Positions 24,627 through 33,314 of a DNA stretch of 55,063 nucleotides are shown piece after piece (positions within the stretch are counted from its first letter, which is position 1; each line of letters begins with the position of its first letter). The translations under genes were made by a program, and so were the position numbers. The stretch comes from Rhodospirillaceae bacterium (GTDB taxonomy: Bacteria > Pseudomonadota > Alphaproteobacteria > Rhodospirillales > JABHCV01), in the NCBI GenBank assembly GCA_013204045.1, contig JABMOQ010000104.1:1-55063 (forward strand), read 5' to 3'. The notes beneath the pieces are model-generated. The model worked only from the letters and a program-made list of their open reading frames with translations, did no database searches and was not told where the DNA came from.

Positions 24627-26261
24627 ATGACCGAAAGAGTAACCAGCCTCGCCTCCAATAATCAGCTTGTGAAATACATGCTGAAAATCGATAAACGCGT
24701 CTTCGACAGGCAAGTTCAGCTTGCGACCGAAAAAGTCAGTTCTACGTATGCTGGCGTCGCTACAAATTCGGAACGCCTGGTCAATATCGAAAACACCCGC
24801 GATCTTCTGAGCAATTACTCAAAGAACAACACATTGCTGGACATGCGCCTGCAGATCACGGAAACCACGATGACCAATACGGACACGGTGATCAACGATT
24901 TCTACAAGGAGCTTGTCAAATTCCGCGCCGATGACAAAACCGATTCCACCAAGGTCGCCAACATACAAAAAATAGCCTACCGCTCGCTGGAGGCCATGCA
25001 GATCAACATGAATACCGAGATCAACGGAGAATATACTTTTGCCGGTGGTCGAAGGTCGACTCAGCCCGTTGATCTGAAGCTGACGTCGCTGGCCGACCTG
25101 CAAACCAAATGGGACGGGGCAAATATCACTTACCCGAAGACGCGTGACCTGAATATCCATACTAAACTAACCACGTCCACCGGCCATCCGTCCGATCCGG
25201 CGGCGACCGGGTTTACCGATTTGACAATCACTGCTGGTGCCGGGGGAACAATCACGGCTGCCGCTGCCAGTATGGCGGCCCAGGTCGATACCATCACCAT
25301 TGGTGGTACGGTCGAGAAGGATGATGTTTACAGCGCCACCGTTAACGGCACCACCGTCACCTATAAGGTAACCGGCCTTGAGGCCAACCTCGCGGCAGTT
25401 CGTACCGCCTTTGGCGCCCTTATCAATGGCATTGCCGGTGTCACCGTCACCGACGGTGTCCCCAATGGCGACATAATCATTACGGCAGATGTTGCGGGCA
25501 CCTCGTTCAATGCCTCGACCAAGGTAGACATTAAAGGTACCAACACAGACAATTTGTCGTCATTGGCCCATACCACCGCCAACAAGAACGCCTTCGCCAA
25601 TATCCCCGTCGGCGCCAAGATCATCATCGCCAACGCCACCAGCGCCACCAACAACGGAACCTTTACCGTTGCCTCCAACAGCGGTGGCGTTATCGCGGTA
25701 TCTGCCGCTGATACCCTTGCGCTTGCCACCAATGACACCGGCGGCGGCAATATCCAGATTACCGTCGACAACACCTATTACCATGGCGACGAGGTAGATC
25801 AGGCCCATCGGGTCAACAAGAACCAGGACATTTCCATGGACCTGAACGCCGTTGACCCGGCATTCGAGAAAGCCATTCGTGCCATGTTCATTATCGCCCA
25901 GGGCAAGTTCAATACCGGTGGCGGCCTTGATCAGAACCAGGGACGCATAGACGATGCGCTTTATCTTGCAAAAGGTGCCAGGTCCCAGAATCCCAGTGGT
26001 ACGCCGCCCTATGGGACAGAGCTTACAAGCAATATTGAGCAGGTTACACTGGACCTGGGTTACAACCGTGTCCTTATTAAGCAGTCGAATGCCACCAGCG
26101 ATACTTTGATCGGCTTCTACGACGATAGGGTGACGGATACGGAAAACATCAATCCGGTGGAAATCATCTCCAAGCTGCTTGATGACCAGCAGGCACTCGA
26201 AGCTTCCTACCAGACCATGGCGCGGATTCGCCAAATAAGCCTGCTTCAGTACCTAACCTAA
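24627..26261 (+). CDS. flgL: hook-filament junction protein FlgL with hook-type insert
   Basis: Second junction protein (HAP3), 544 residues, well above the usual 300-350. The flagellin-like N-terminus (about 1-170) includes NTEINGEYTFAGGRRSTQPVDL, and the C-terminus (QQALEASYQTMARIRQISLLQYL) is standard. Residues about 220-305 are an inserted module, VDTITIGGTVEKDDVY and onward, closely resembling those in the hook protein at 17932. Another Ala/Thr/Asn-rich segment follows (310-375). Last gene of the flgI operon. Confidence 0.92.
   Translation: MTERVTSLASNNQLVKYMLKIDKRVFDRQVQLATEKVSSTYAGVATNSERLVNIENTRDLLSNYSKNNTLLDMRLQITETTMTNTDTVINDFYKELVKFRADDKTDSTKVANIQKIAYRSLEAMQINMNTEINGEYTFAGGRRSTQPVDLKLTSLADLQTKWDGANITYPKTRDLNIHTKLTTSTGHPSDPAATGFTDLTITAGAGGTITAAAASMAAQVDTITIGGTVEKDDVYSATVNGTTVTYKVTGLEANLAAVRTAFGALINGIAGVTVTDGVPNGDIIITADVAGTSFNASTKVDIKGTNTDNLSSLAHTTANKNAFANIPVGAKIIIANATSATNNGTFTVASNSGGVIAVSAADTLALATNDTGGGNIQITVDNTYYHGDEVDQAHRVNKNQDISMDLNAVDPAFEKAIRAMFIIAQGKFNTGGGLDQNQGRIDDALYLAKGARSQNPSGTPPYGTELTSNIEQVTLDLGYNRVLIKQSNATSDTLIGFYDDRVTDTENINPVEIISKLLDDQQALEASYQTMARIRQISLLQYLT
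25284..25540. repeat. hook-type module copy within flgL
   Basis: Fourth copy of the VDTI-GGTVE-DDVY-TVNGTTVTY module, related to 18517 and 18967 in the first hook gene. Sharing between genes of different filament segments suggests duplication by recombination or very similar outer-domain selection. Confidence 0.65.
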
Positions 26262-26639
26262 CGGATCCCGCGGTCAAAAAAGCGGCAAAATAGGGCTTTC
26301 GCACGAAAAAGTTGCTATTTTATTAAAATTTTATTATTTTCTTTAACTGCTTGATTTTAATATATTATTTTAAAAAACTCAAGTTTTGTGCGGTTTTTGC
26401 GTAATTATCTAAAAGGTGCCGACGCAATGCTGAATTACACTTATAATTCAATCTATTAGGGCCTCAGCAAAAGGCCGCTGACGCCGCATATAAACAATAA
26501 ACGCCCTAACATCCGTTATTGCCTGCCCGTTACGTAAAAAAACCCAAAAAAAAGGTGTATCTTTTTGGATTTTATGCTAATGTCGTTGCGAAAGTTTTTA
26601 TTTGGCTTTCTAGAATAGAAAGGTAGAGGTGTCATCAGA
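26262..26639. other. AT-rich gene-free stretch after flgL
   Basis: Strongly AT-rich between about 26320 and 26400, unlike its neighbours. I see no terminator with a good stem, no sigma-54 element and no open frame of note. Runs of A and T (26535-26560) precede the small gene at 26640. It marks the boundary between the hook-junction operon and the sugar cluster. Confidence 0.5.
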
Positions 26640-26876
26640 ATGATGCACGTCATACAAAATCAGGCAGAACCGCTTCCGACCATCACAGGGATGATCGTGA
26701 AGGCTGCTGTCGTTCGGAACCAAGAGATGAGAGAAAAGCTCGAGGCCGCCGAACGTGCGAAGGAAGCAGACGCCTCCGCAGACAGCAAGAAGGAAGCTGC
26801 GCCTAAGCAAGACATCGAGAAGGTCGAGCCCGCCGATAACAACGGCCTTGGGAAGACTGTGGACGTTCTCGCCTGA
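26640..26876 (+). CDS. small highly charged protein of unknown function
   Basis: 78 residues; I do not recognise it. The first third is moderately hydrophobic (QAEPLPTITGMIVKAAVVRNQ), followed by a charged helix rich in Glu, Lys and Ala (about 28-65) and a tail GLGKTVDVLA. There is no signal peptide or membrane segment. Support: two consecutive ATGs, AGAGG about ten bases before, coding-like composition in a stretch with no competing frame, and its own AT-rich upstream region. It lies between flgL and the convergent SDR gene. A flagellar link is possible from position only. Confidence 0.5.
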   Translation: MMHVIQNQAEPLPTITGMIVKAAVVRNQEMREKLEAAERAKEADASADSKKEAAPKQDIEKVEPADNNGLGKTVDVLA

Positions 26877-27021
26877 GCTGCGCCCGACAGGCTCGTTAGC
26901 AGCCCGCCCTGCTCTTCAGGGTCCTACCCGGCTTCGGCCATTATCCAAAAAAATTAATCTATAACCAGCCTGGTCGCGCACGTCCGCATCACACGGTTTT
27001 CCCCTATATAGAACTTCCCGC

Positions 27022-27831
27022 CTACCAGCAGGTACGTCCCCCGTCGACGGAAACAACGGCTCCGGTCATGTAGGAAGATGCGTCTGAGATCATGAACAGG
27101 ACGGTCGCCTTGTATTCATCCGGTTCGGCCATACGGCCCATGGGAATCAACCCAGAAAGCCTCTCGACAAAGGCCGGGTCCTGCCCTTGTAGGACACCCC
27201 CAGGAGCCACAGCGTTGACCCTGACGCCCCTGTCGGCCCAGTAGGTGGCCAGATACCGGGTCAACCCGATCAGCCCAGATTTAACGACCGAATAGGTGAC
27301 CGGCTTGACCGCTTGGTTGTCATCACGGAGACCGCCATCAGCATAAATACGCTGGTCCGGCCCGATCAGCCCCAGATCGGATGATATATTCAGGATCACG
27401 CCGGTGCCCGTCCGGGCCATTTCGGCGCCGATAACCCGGCTGACCAAAAAGGCGCCGGTCAGGCCGACGGCCAGATCCTGGTTCCAGGCATCGAGCGGGT
27501 AGTTTTCCAGTCGGCTCCAGTTGCCGCCGCCCTCGACCTTTGGGTTGTTAGCGGCATTGTTGATCAGGATATCGACCCGCCCATAGGCATCGAGAACCTG
27601 TGCCAAAATCCCCCTGACCGCCTCCTCGTCGGTTATATCGGCGGCTATTGCCATCGCATCGCCACCCAGTTTCCCGGCCGCACTCAATGCCCCATCGCCG
27701 TCAATATCCACAAGCACAGGTATGCCGCCGGCCTCGGACACCGCCTCGGCATGTTTGACGCCCAGCAACCCGGCGCCGCCGGTAATTACGGCGACACGCC
27801 CGGTAAGATCGAAAGTTTCCTTGACCGTCAT
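27022..27831 (-). CDS. SDR-family oxidoreductase, sugar cluster (PtmA-like)
   Basis: Classical short-chain dehydrogenase of 269 residues. The cofactor motif is GRVAVITGGAGLLG (TGGxGxxG), followed by ILINNAANN, an active-site Ser in ILNISSDLG, and YSVVK with catalytic Tyr and Lys, then the C-terminal MTGAVVSVDGG. Asp after the second strand (LVDIDGDG) suggests NAD rather than NADP. It is the last gene of the sugar cluster, 12 bases after the second SDR. SDRs called PtmA occur in Campylobacter flagellin-glycan loci making legionaminic acid. The resemblance is in context and family; the substrate is not known. Confidence 0.82.
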   Translation of the reverse strand: MTVKETFDLTGRVAVITGGAGLLGVKHAEAVSEAGGIPVLVDIDGDGALSAAGKLGGDAMAIAADITDEEAVRGILAQVLDAYGRVDILINNAANNPKVEGGGNWSRLENYPLDAWNQDLAVGLTGAFLVSRVIGAEMARTGTGVILNISSDLGLIGPDQRIYADGGLRDDNQAVKPVTYSVVKSGLIGLTRYLATYWADRGVRVNAVAPGGVLQGQDPAFVERLSGLIPMGRMAEPDEYKATVLFMISDASSYMTGAVVSVDGGRTCW

Positions 27832-27843
27832 CAGTTTTGTTCC

Positions 27844-28617
27844 TCAAGCAAGGGATTGTCCGCCATCAACGACCATCACCGACCCGGTCACAAATGCGGC
27901 GCGTTCTGACGACAAGAAAAGAACGGCATTGGCGATTTCCTCGGGTGTCGCAAAGCGATTAAGGGGCACCGCATGGGCGATGTAGTCATCGACTGATTTC
28001 TGGTCTTCGCGTCGCTTGTCGTCCCAGGTGCCGCCCGGAAACATAACGTTGCCCGGTGAAACCGTATTGACGCGAATTTTCTCGGCTGCGAGTTGCCGGG
28101 AAAGATGTTTGGCCATCATCTGCTGGGCCGCCTTGGCCGCCGCGTATGCCATCGGTGCCCGGATATATTCGCTGCCGGTTATGGACGATATAAAGGTGAT
28201 GGAACCGTCCCCTCTTTTCAGCAAATGTGGCACCCCGGCGGCAGCCAACAGGGCGCCACTCAACAGATTGATATCCAGCATCTGCTGCCAGTCGTGGCGT
28301 GACAGTTGCCAGCCCATCTTGGCTCGCCCGCTGCCGACATTGGCGATAATCGCATCAATCCCACCGAAAGTATCCCCGGTCTGTTGCAGAGCCTCGGCAA
28401 TATGGTTTTCCGCGCTCATATCGCCCAAAACGGCGAGCACCCGATCCTTTCCGTGACGCTCGGCCAGTTCATTGTAGACGGAACCCAGTGCCTTTTGGTC
28501 ACGACCGGTTATAGTCACGCTGGCACCAGCGGCGAGGAACCCCACGGCAACGGCAAGGCCGATGCCACGGCTGGAACCGGCAACAATGGCTACCTTTCCT
28601 TCCAGCTGAAGATCCAT
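27844..28617 (-). CDS. SDR-family oxidoreductase, sugar cluster
   Basis: Second short-chain dehydrogenase, 257 residues. The motifs are VAGSSRGIGLAVA (cofactor), IIANVGSG, active-site Ser in FISSITGSEY, YAAAK, and the C-terminal VTGSVMVVDGG. Arg in GRDQK after the second strand favours NADP(H). Together with its neighbour it could perform two redox steps on one intermediate, for example oxidation then stereospecific reduction. It lies 53 bases after the aminotransferase gene; GGTGAA lies before the ATG. Confidence 0.82.
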   Translation of the reverse strand: MDLQLEGKVAIVAGSSRGIGLAVAVGFLAAGASVTITGRDQKALGSVYNELAERHGKDRVLAVLGDMSAENHIAEALQQTGDTFGGIDAIIANVGSGRAKMGWQLSRHDWQQMLDINLLSGALLAAAGVPHLLKRGDGSITFISSITGSEYIRAPMAYAAAKAAQQMMAKHLSRQLAAEKIRVNTVSPGNVMFPGGTWDDKRREDQKSVDDYIAHAVPLNRFATPEEIANAVLFLSSERAAFVTGSVMVVDGGQSLA

Positions 28618-28670
28618 TTCGGTTCACCTGTTCCTTGGCGAATTATCATTCCCGGGATTTTTCAATCCGG

Positions 28671-29654
28671 TTACTTGAATTGATATGGTGTCGGCCCCTG
28701 TGATGAACTGTCACCCCTGGCCGCATCCCAGCCCTTGATCTGGCCGGCAACATCGACGCCCGCCGCCTTACTCCATGCAGCAAGCAATTTTCCAAAAACC
28801 GGACCAATCTTTCCATTCCCGATCGGCAATCCGTCCAGAGACGTTACCGGCAGCATGCAAAACGGCGTGCCGGTCATAAATGCTTCGTCTGCGGTATGGA
28901 CGTCGTAGGGTTCCAGATTACTTTCACGGACGGAAAGGCCAAGTTTTGGAGCCAATTCCTCAATAACATAGGCACGCGAAACGCCGCGCAGGATATTTCT
29001 CGGCTCCGGCGTCAGCAAAACGTTATCCTTGACGATGAAAAAATTATCTCCCGTGCCCTCGGCGATGAAGCCTTCAGGATCAAGCAGCAGTGCCCAGTTA
29101 TCGTCACCGGCAAACATGGATGTCTGGATGTTGGCCATCTGGTAATGAATTCGGGAACGGTTCTTGATCTTCGGTTCAAGCAAGTGCCCCGGGATTGCTC
29201 GCTGGGAAGGGATTACCGCATTTATGCCCGTATCGAACAAATGCCCCATACCAGCTACCGTCCAACGTAAGGGGAAATCGGCAATAATAACGTTGGCCCC
29301 CTTATCGACGCCGCCTATATCCTGATAAATCCCCAAAAGACCTCGGGTGACATCAATCATAATGCGGTGTTCGTCATCGTCCTGAAAATTTACCGCATTG
29401 GCCTCTATGGTTTCATTGACGGCCTTTTCCATTTGCTCAGGCGTCATTTCCAGGGGAATGCGCAGGATCTTTACGCCGGCATACAGTCGCTCTATGTGCT
29501 CGCTCAGCTTAAATTGCTGTTTGTTAAACGAGCGAGTCATTTCGAACAGCATGTCACCAAACATCAGGGCGGAGTCGTAAATCGACACCCGCGCCTCTGA
29601 CTCGGGCACTAACTTTCCATTAAAATAGACCACGCGTCCGGATTTTTCGGTCAT
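28671..29654 (-). CDS. class IV PLP aminotransferase (BCAT/D-amino acid type)
   Basis: 327 residues of fold-type IV, like IlvE or D-alanine transaminase. It begins VVYFNGKLVPESEARVSIYDSALMFGDMLFEMTRSF and has the PLP-lysine segment LEPKIKNRSRIHYQMANIQ. Also present are FIAEGTGDNFFIVKDN and the TADEAFMTGTPFCMLPV strand near the end. Nonulosonate pathways use fold-type I sugar aminotransferases, so a class IV enzyme here is unexpected. It may supply an amino acid or amino-acid-derived decoration for the glycan, or act in branched-chain metabolism. GGGGGG precedes the ATG. Confidence 0.85.
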   Translation of the reverse strand: MTEKSGRVVYFNGKLVPESEARVSIYDSALMFGDMLFEMTRSFNKQQFKLSEHIERLYAGVKILRIPLEMTPEQMEKAVNETIEANAVNFQDDDEHRIMIDVTRGLLGIYQDIGGVDKGANVIIADFPLRWTVAGMGHLFDTGINAVIPSQRAIPGHLLEPKIKNRSRIHYQMANIQTSMFAGDDNWALLLDPEGFIAEGTGDNFFIVKDNVLLTPEPRNILRGVSRAYVIEELAPKLGLSVRESNLEPYDVHTADEAFMTGTPFCMLPVTSLDGLPIGNGKIGPVFGKLLAAWSKAAGVDVAGQIKGWDAARGDSSSQGPTPYQFK

Positions 29655-29672
29655 TGCCCCCCCTACAAAGAT

Positions 29673-30005
29673 TCAGCGCGATTTCGCCTGCTCAAGTGTT
29701 AAACGGCCACCACTGGTCCGCCACGAATCGGCGTTGATGGCGCGGTCATCAATGAACACATCTGCCGTCGGTTTGCCCATAATCAGTTCATGGTAGCGAA
29801 CGCCCCATTCCTTCAGCTGGCGTTCCGTCACCTTGGTCCAGTCGATACCTGTCGTGCCACCGCGCGCCGTATTAAGCAAAATACGGTGACCATCTTCAAA
29901 CAGGGCATTCACCCATTCGACAACATCCTTGAACGGTTCGGCGGCTTCGTAGTCGCCTTCGGTGTTGGAGCAGATGGTGCCGTCAATATCAAAACAGTAA
30001 ATCAT
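29673..30005 (-). CDS. small HAD-family phosphatase
   Basis: 110 residues. HAD motif I is YCFDIDGTICS (nucleophile Asp and general acid Asp), motif II is the Thr in LLNTARG, and the C-terminal motif is VFIDDRAI. It has no large cap domain, so a bulky or sugar-phosphate substrate is likely. Sited between neuB-like and the aminotransferase gene, it could remove the phosphate left by a NeuB-type condensation or prepare a sugar for transfer. The start has no clear ribosome site, but the DxDGT motif lies right behind it. Confidence 0.82.
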   Translation of the reverse strand: MIYCFDIDGTICSNTEGDYEAAEPFKDVVEWVNALFEDGHRILLNTARGGTTGIDWTKVTERQLKEWGVRYHELIMGKPTADVFIDDRAINADSWRTSGGRLTLEQAKSR

Positions 30006-30073
30006 TGGTTATATACGATTATTTTATCTTAACATCCGGTTCACATACTTGGTTTTTTCGTCTTTAAACCCGA

Positions 30074-30967
30074 TCACAGCCAGTAGCGCAGTTTGGCGGC
30101 GATATCCTTTTCCTTATCGGTGATGGTATGGACGCCGCCGCCCATCACCTGGGCGACCTTGCGAACCTGGTTGACCATGGCATCGACACCGTGCTTTTCC
30201 AATGATGCCGCCTGATCGGAACCGTACATGGCCCGGTCCAGCGTAACGTGACGTTCAATCGCCACGGCTCCCATAACGGCGGCCATTACGGATGGGGAAA
30301 CGGATGGTTCGTGCCCACTATAGCCGACCAGGCAACCATAACGTTCCCGTAGATCGATCATGCCGCGAAGATTAAGGTTGGCTTCGGGGGCCGGATATTC
30401 CGATACCGTATGCAGCAGGATAAACGGGCAGTCATGTTTGCGGAAGGTTTCCACAGCATGGGTAATTTCATCGTATTCACACATGCCGACAGAAATGAAC
30501 GTCGGTTTCTTTTCCTTGGCCACCACATCAATAAATTCCCGATGCGGTGTCATCGCCGACGCGACCTTGTTGTATTTCAGGCCATATTTGCTGAGGAAGT
30601 GCTGCGACGGAATATCCCAGGCAGAGGCGAACCAGTCTATTTCAAGCTTCTTGCAATAGGCTTCAATCTCATCGTATTCGGCCTCGCTCAGCTCAATCCC
30701 TTCCTTCTGCTTCCTCTGCGTTTTCCCCCAGGGGCTTTCGCGGAACTGGTCCAGCATTTCCGGAGTGTAAACAATATCGATTGTACGCTTCTGGAACTTG
30801 ACCGCATCGCAGCCGGAGGACTTGGCGTTGTAGATCAGCTGCTTTGCTATATCTATATCGCCGTTATGGTTGATTCCGACCTCGGCAATGATGAATACAG
30901 ACTTTGGAACCGGCCACGGTTCCGTTTGAATGTAATCACTGTCATTCAGGGTGAATGGATCAGCCAT
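30074..30967 (-). CDS. NeuB-family nonulosonate synthase, short form
   Basis: Condenses phosphoenolpyruvate with a six-carbon sugar to a nine-carbon sialic-acid-like sugar. The barrel motifs are clear: FIIAEVGINHNGDI, AVKFQKR, WFASAWD, KVASAM, FISVGM, LLHTVSEYPAP and YSGHEPS, with AIERHVTLDR near the end. The protein stops at about residue 297, so the C-terminal SAF (antifreeze-like) domain of standard NeuB, PseI or LegI is absent. Start: MADPF at 30967 has AGGA nine bases before it; an in-frame ATG at 31027 is rejected as it lacks a ribosome site. No CMP-sugar synthetase or epimerase is in the window. Confidence 0.88.
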   Translation of the reverse strand: MADPFTLNDSDYIQTEPWPVPKSVFIIAEVGINHNGDIDIAKQLIYNAKSSGCDAVKFQKRTIDIVYTPEMLDQFRESPWGKTQRKQKEGIELSEAEYDEIEAYCKKLEIDWFASAWDIPSQHFLSKYGLKYNKVASAMTPHREFIDVVAKEKKPTFISVGMCEYDEITHAVETFRKHDCPFILLHTVSEYPAPEANLNLRGMIDLRERYGCLVGYSGHEPSVSPSVMAAVMGAVAIERHVTLDRAMYGSDQAASLEKHGVDAMVNQVRKVAQVMGGGVHTITDKEKDIAAKLRYWL

Positions 30968-31060
30968 TTGTCTTATTCCTTTTAAATTCAAGGCACCCAT
31001 CTGATGCCTTCGGGGTAAAATAAGCATTAAAGAAAGTCATTTACCGCCCTTTTCTGAGCC

Positions 31061-33205
31061 TCAAGCATCCAGTCCAAACTTCTTTCTTATTTCCATGGCC
31101 ATATCAGCGAAAATCGGCTCCCATGGGGCGAAAATATCATCTTTAAGGAAAAACCTAGCTGTATTGTGCCACGCGTCGTTGCCCGTGCCGAGCATGAATA
31201 CATCCTTCTTCAGGGGGTAAAATCCAAAACATGGCACTCCGAGGCCACCTGCCATTTCAGAAACGGCAGAAGTCTGGCTTATGACCAGATCCAGATTTGA
31301 CATTAAGGCCGAAATGTCATCCAGATCATTCAGCATATTGATGTCATCCCAGGTGTGAAGGGTTACACCGTATTTTTTCTTTGCCTCGGCCACATCCGCA
31401 GCGCACTCGCTATACATCAGATTGATAAAATTTACCCCGGGGAGCGCTAAAATGGGGGCCAGCCCATCCATATTGGTAAAAAAGTACTTCTTTTCCTGAA
31501 CCATGTGGCCGCTTCGCCAGACCAATCCGATGTTGCATTGTTCAGGCAATTGCGCAATCCGGTTTTTCCAAAAGGCGACCCTTTTGGCGTCGGGAACCAG
31601 ATAGCTGTCATCACCCTTGGGAAATGATTCAATTTTCGCTCGAACGAGGGGGGCAAGGTCCAGTGCAGAGCAATGATAGTCGAAATATCTTTTCCCGGTT
31701 TCTGCAGGTCCATAAGGGCTTACTTGGATTTCAGCGGCAGGAAATGAACGTGCAAAAAGATCTGCCAACCGAGACTGACACTCGATAGTGACTTCCGCCC
31801 CCATATTGATGATATCGGGAAACATGCTGGCAAACCGCAACTCGTCGCCAATACCCTGCTCATCCCACAAAAATATTTTTTTTCCACGCAGTGGCTGCCC
31901 CGCCCATTCCTCTTGTGGAAACTCTCGAATGACGGATTCGTGTACTATCAGCCCTTTCCTGCCGCGATAATACTTCCACCCCTGTTCTAGTTCACCATTG
32001 CTGAGCAAGGCCGATGCAAAATTAAATTGAACCTGCGGGTCATCTGGTTTTAATTTTATGGCTTTCTTAAAAAGCTTGAATGCCTCTTCAATCATGCCCT
32101 TCATGTGCAAGACGAAGCCAAGGTTCGATACCGCCCCCCCGTCATCAGGATGCAGGGCAAGAATCTCATCCAACATTGCTATCGATTTGTCGTATTGATG
32201 TCCGGCAAGATAAACCATCGAAAGGTTATCTTTTAAATCCATATCATCGGGTCTGTCTTCGAGAGATGCTTCGAGAAACTCCCTCGATTGGTCGAACTTG
32301 CCTAAATATCGCAACACCTTTCCGAAATTGACAAAGGTCGCCGAGTTTGTGGAATCAAGTTCCATTGCCCGCGACAATTCGATAATCGCTTCCGAATACA
32401 AATTCATTCTCATCAGGGTGCGACCCAAATTTTCAAAAATCCGGGCATTATTAGGATCTGTTTCGGAAGCCTCAATATAATGCCTGACAGCATTAGACAT
32501 TTTTCTCTGCTTCACGAAAACATCGGCCATGTTGTTATGAGCGTGAGCATTATTTGGATCTATCTCAAGCGCATGCTCAAAAAGCGCAATGGCTTCATCA
32601 AGCTTATTTCTAGAGCTGAGCACAATTCCGAGATTGGTCATCGCACCGGCGAACTCGGGATTAATTTCGATGGCCCGTCTGTACGCCTCATCGGCTTCAT
32701 CGGCCTTGAACTGGTCCCTCAGAGCCGTGCCAAGATTATTGTAGAAGATGGCTTCTTCGGGCTTCAGTTTGATGGCCTTGCGAATGAGTTGTTCTGCTTT
32801 CTTGGGCTTTTTTAACTGCACCAGAAGATTGCCCAGATCGTTCATGACATCCGGGTCACTGTTATTAATTTTCAGGCTGTTTCTGTAAGATTTTTCCGCC
32901 TTCTCTGGCATGCCCGCAGCGGCATAAACCTTTGCCAGATTATTATGAAACAGGGCATGTTTCGGCGATGCCTTGATGGCTTTTTTTATAAGCTCAATGG
33001 CTTCTTCATGAAATTCAAGTTGGTGGGCCAGGAAGCCAAGCAAATGAAGCGCATCGGCATTATTGGACTCTATTGAAAGAACCTGATGATAAAGGGCCTC
33101 TGCCTGTTCAAGGTCGCCCTGCACGTGAAGGCTTGATGCCTGTTGTAACAAAGCCTGGGTATTTACAGGGGGAAATGTGTGCCCCGTATTTTGAAGCGTA
33201 TTCAT
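31061..33205 (-). CDS. TPR-glycosyltransferase, probable flagellin modifier
   Basis: 714 residues: about eleven consecutive TPR units (20-410; consensus such as NNLGxxL-PEKAEKSYRNSLKI) and a C-terminal GT-B-like domain (about 430-705) with LWDEQGIGDELRFASMFPDI, IGLVWRSGH and LVISQTSAVSEMAGGLGVPCFGF. The GEQGIGD-type loop and TSAVSEMAG motif match TPR-linked glycosyltransferases related to GT9/GT41 in bacterial glycan loci. In this operon it likely moves the cluster's sugar onto flagellin Ser or Thr, with the TPR arm binding the protein. A second, shorter relative is at 43330. It is cytoplasmic; no signal peptide. Confidence 0.85.
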   Translation of the reverse strand: MNTLQNTGHTFPPVNTQALLQQASSLHVQGDLEQAEALYHQVLSIESNNADALHLLGFLAHQLEFHEEAIELIKKAIKASPKHALFHNNLAKVYAAAGMPEKAEKSYRNSLKINNSDPDVMNDLGNLLVQLKKPKKAEQLIRKAIKLKPEEAIFYNNLGTALRDQFKADEADEAYRRAIEINPEFAGAMTNLGIVLSSRNKLDEAIALFEHALEIDPNNAHAHNNMADVFVKQRKMSNAVRHYIEASETDPNNARIFENLGRTLMRMNLYSEAIIELSRAMELDSTNSATFVNFGKVLRYLGKFDQSREFLEASLEDRPDDMDLKDNLSMVYLAGHQYDKSIAMLDEILALHPDDGGAVSNLGFVLHMKGMIEEAFKLFKKAIKLKPDDPQVQFNFASALLSNGELEQGWKYYRGRKGLIVHESVIREFPQEEWAGQPLRGKKIFLWDEQGIGDELRFASMFPDIINMGAEVTIECQSRLADLFARSFPAAEIQVSPYGPAETGKRYFDYHCSALDLAPLVRAKIESFPKGDDSYLVPDAKRVAFWKNRIAQLPEQCNIGLVWRSGHMVQEKKYFFTNMDGLAPILALPGVNFINLMYSECAADVAEAKKKYGVTLHTWDDINMLNDLDDISALMSNLDLVISQTSAVSEMAGGLGVPCFGFYPLKKDVFMLGTGNDAWHNTARFFLKDDIFAPWEPIFADMAMEIRKKFGLDA

Positions 33206-33314
33206 CTATGTCATTACCAAAAATGATTCCCCGACAGGGATAATTTATTTTAGCAAATATATTAGTGCCGTTAATATAGCACAGCTGGCGTCCGTAATAT
33301 TTTTTCTTGATATC

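Noticed and set aside
30968-31027. Twenty-codon extension of neuB-like gene
   Set aside because: No ribosome site and no family similarity; MADPF at 30967 has both context and spacing.
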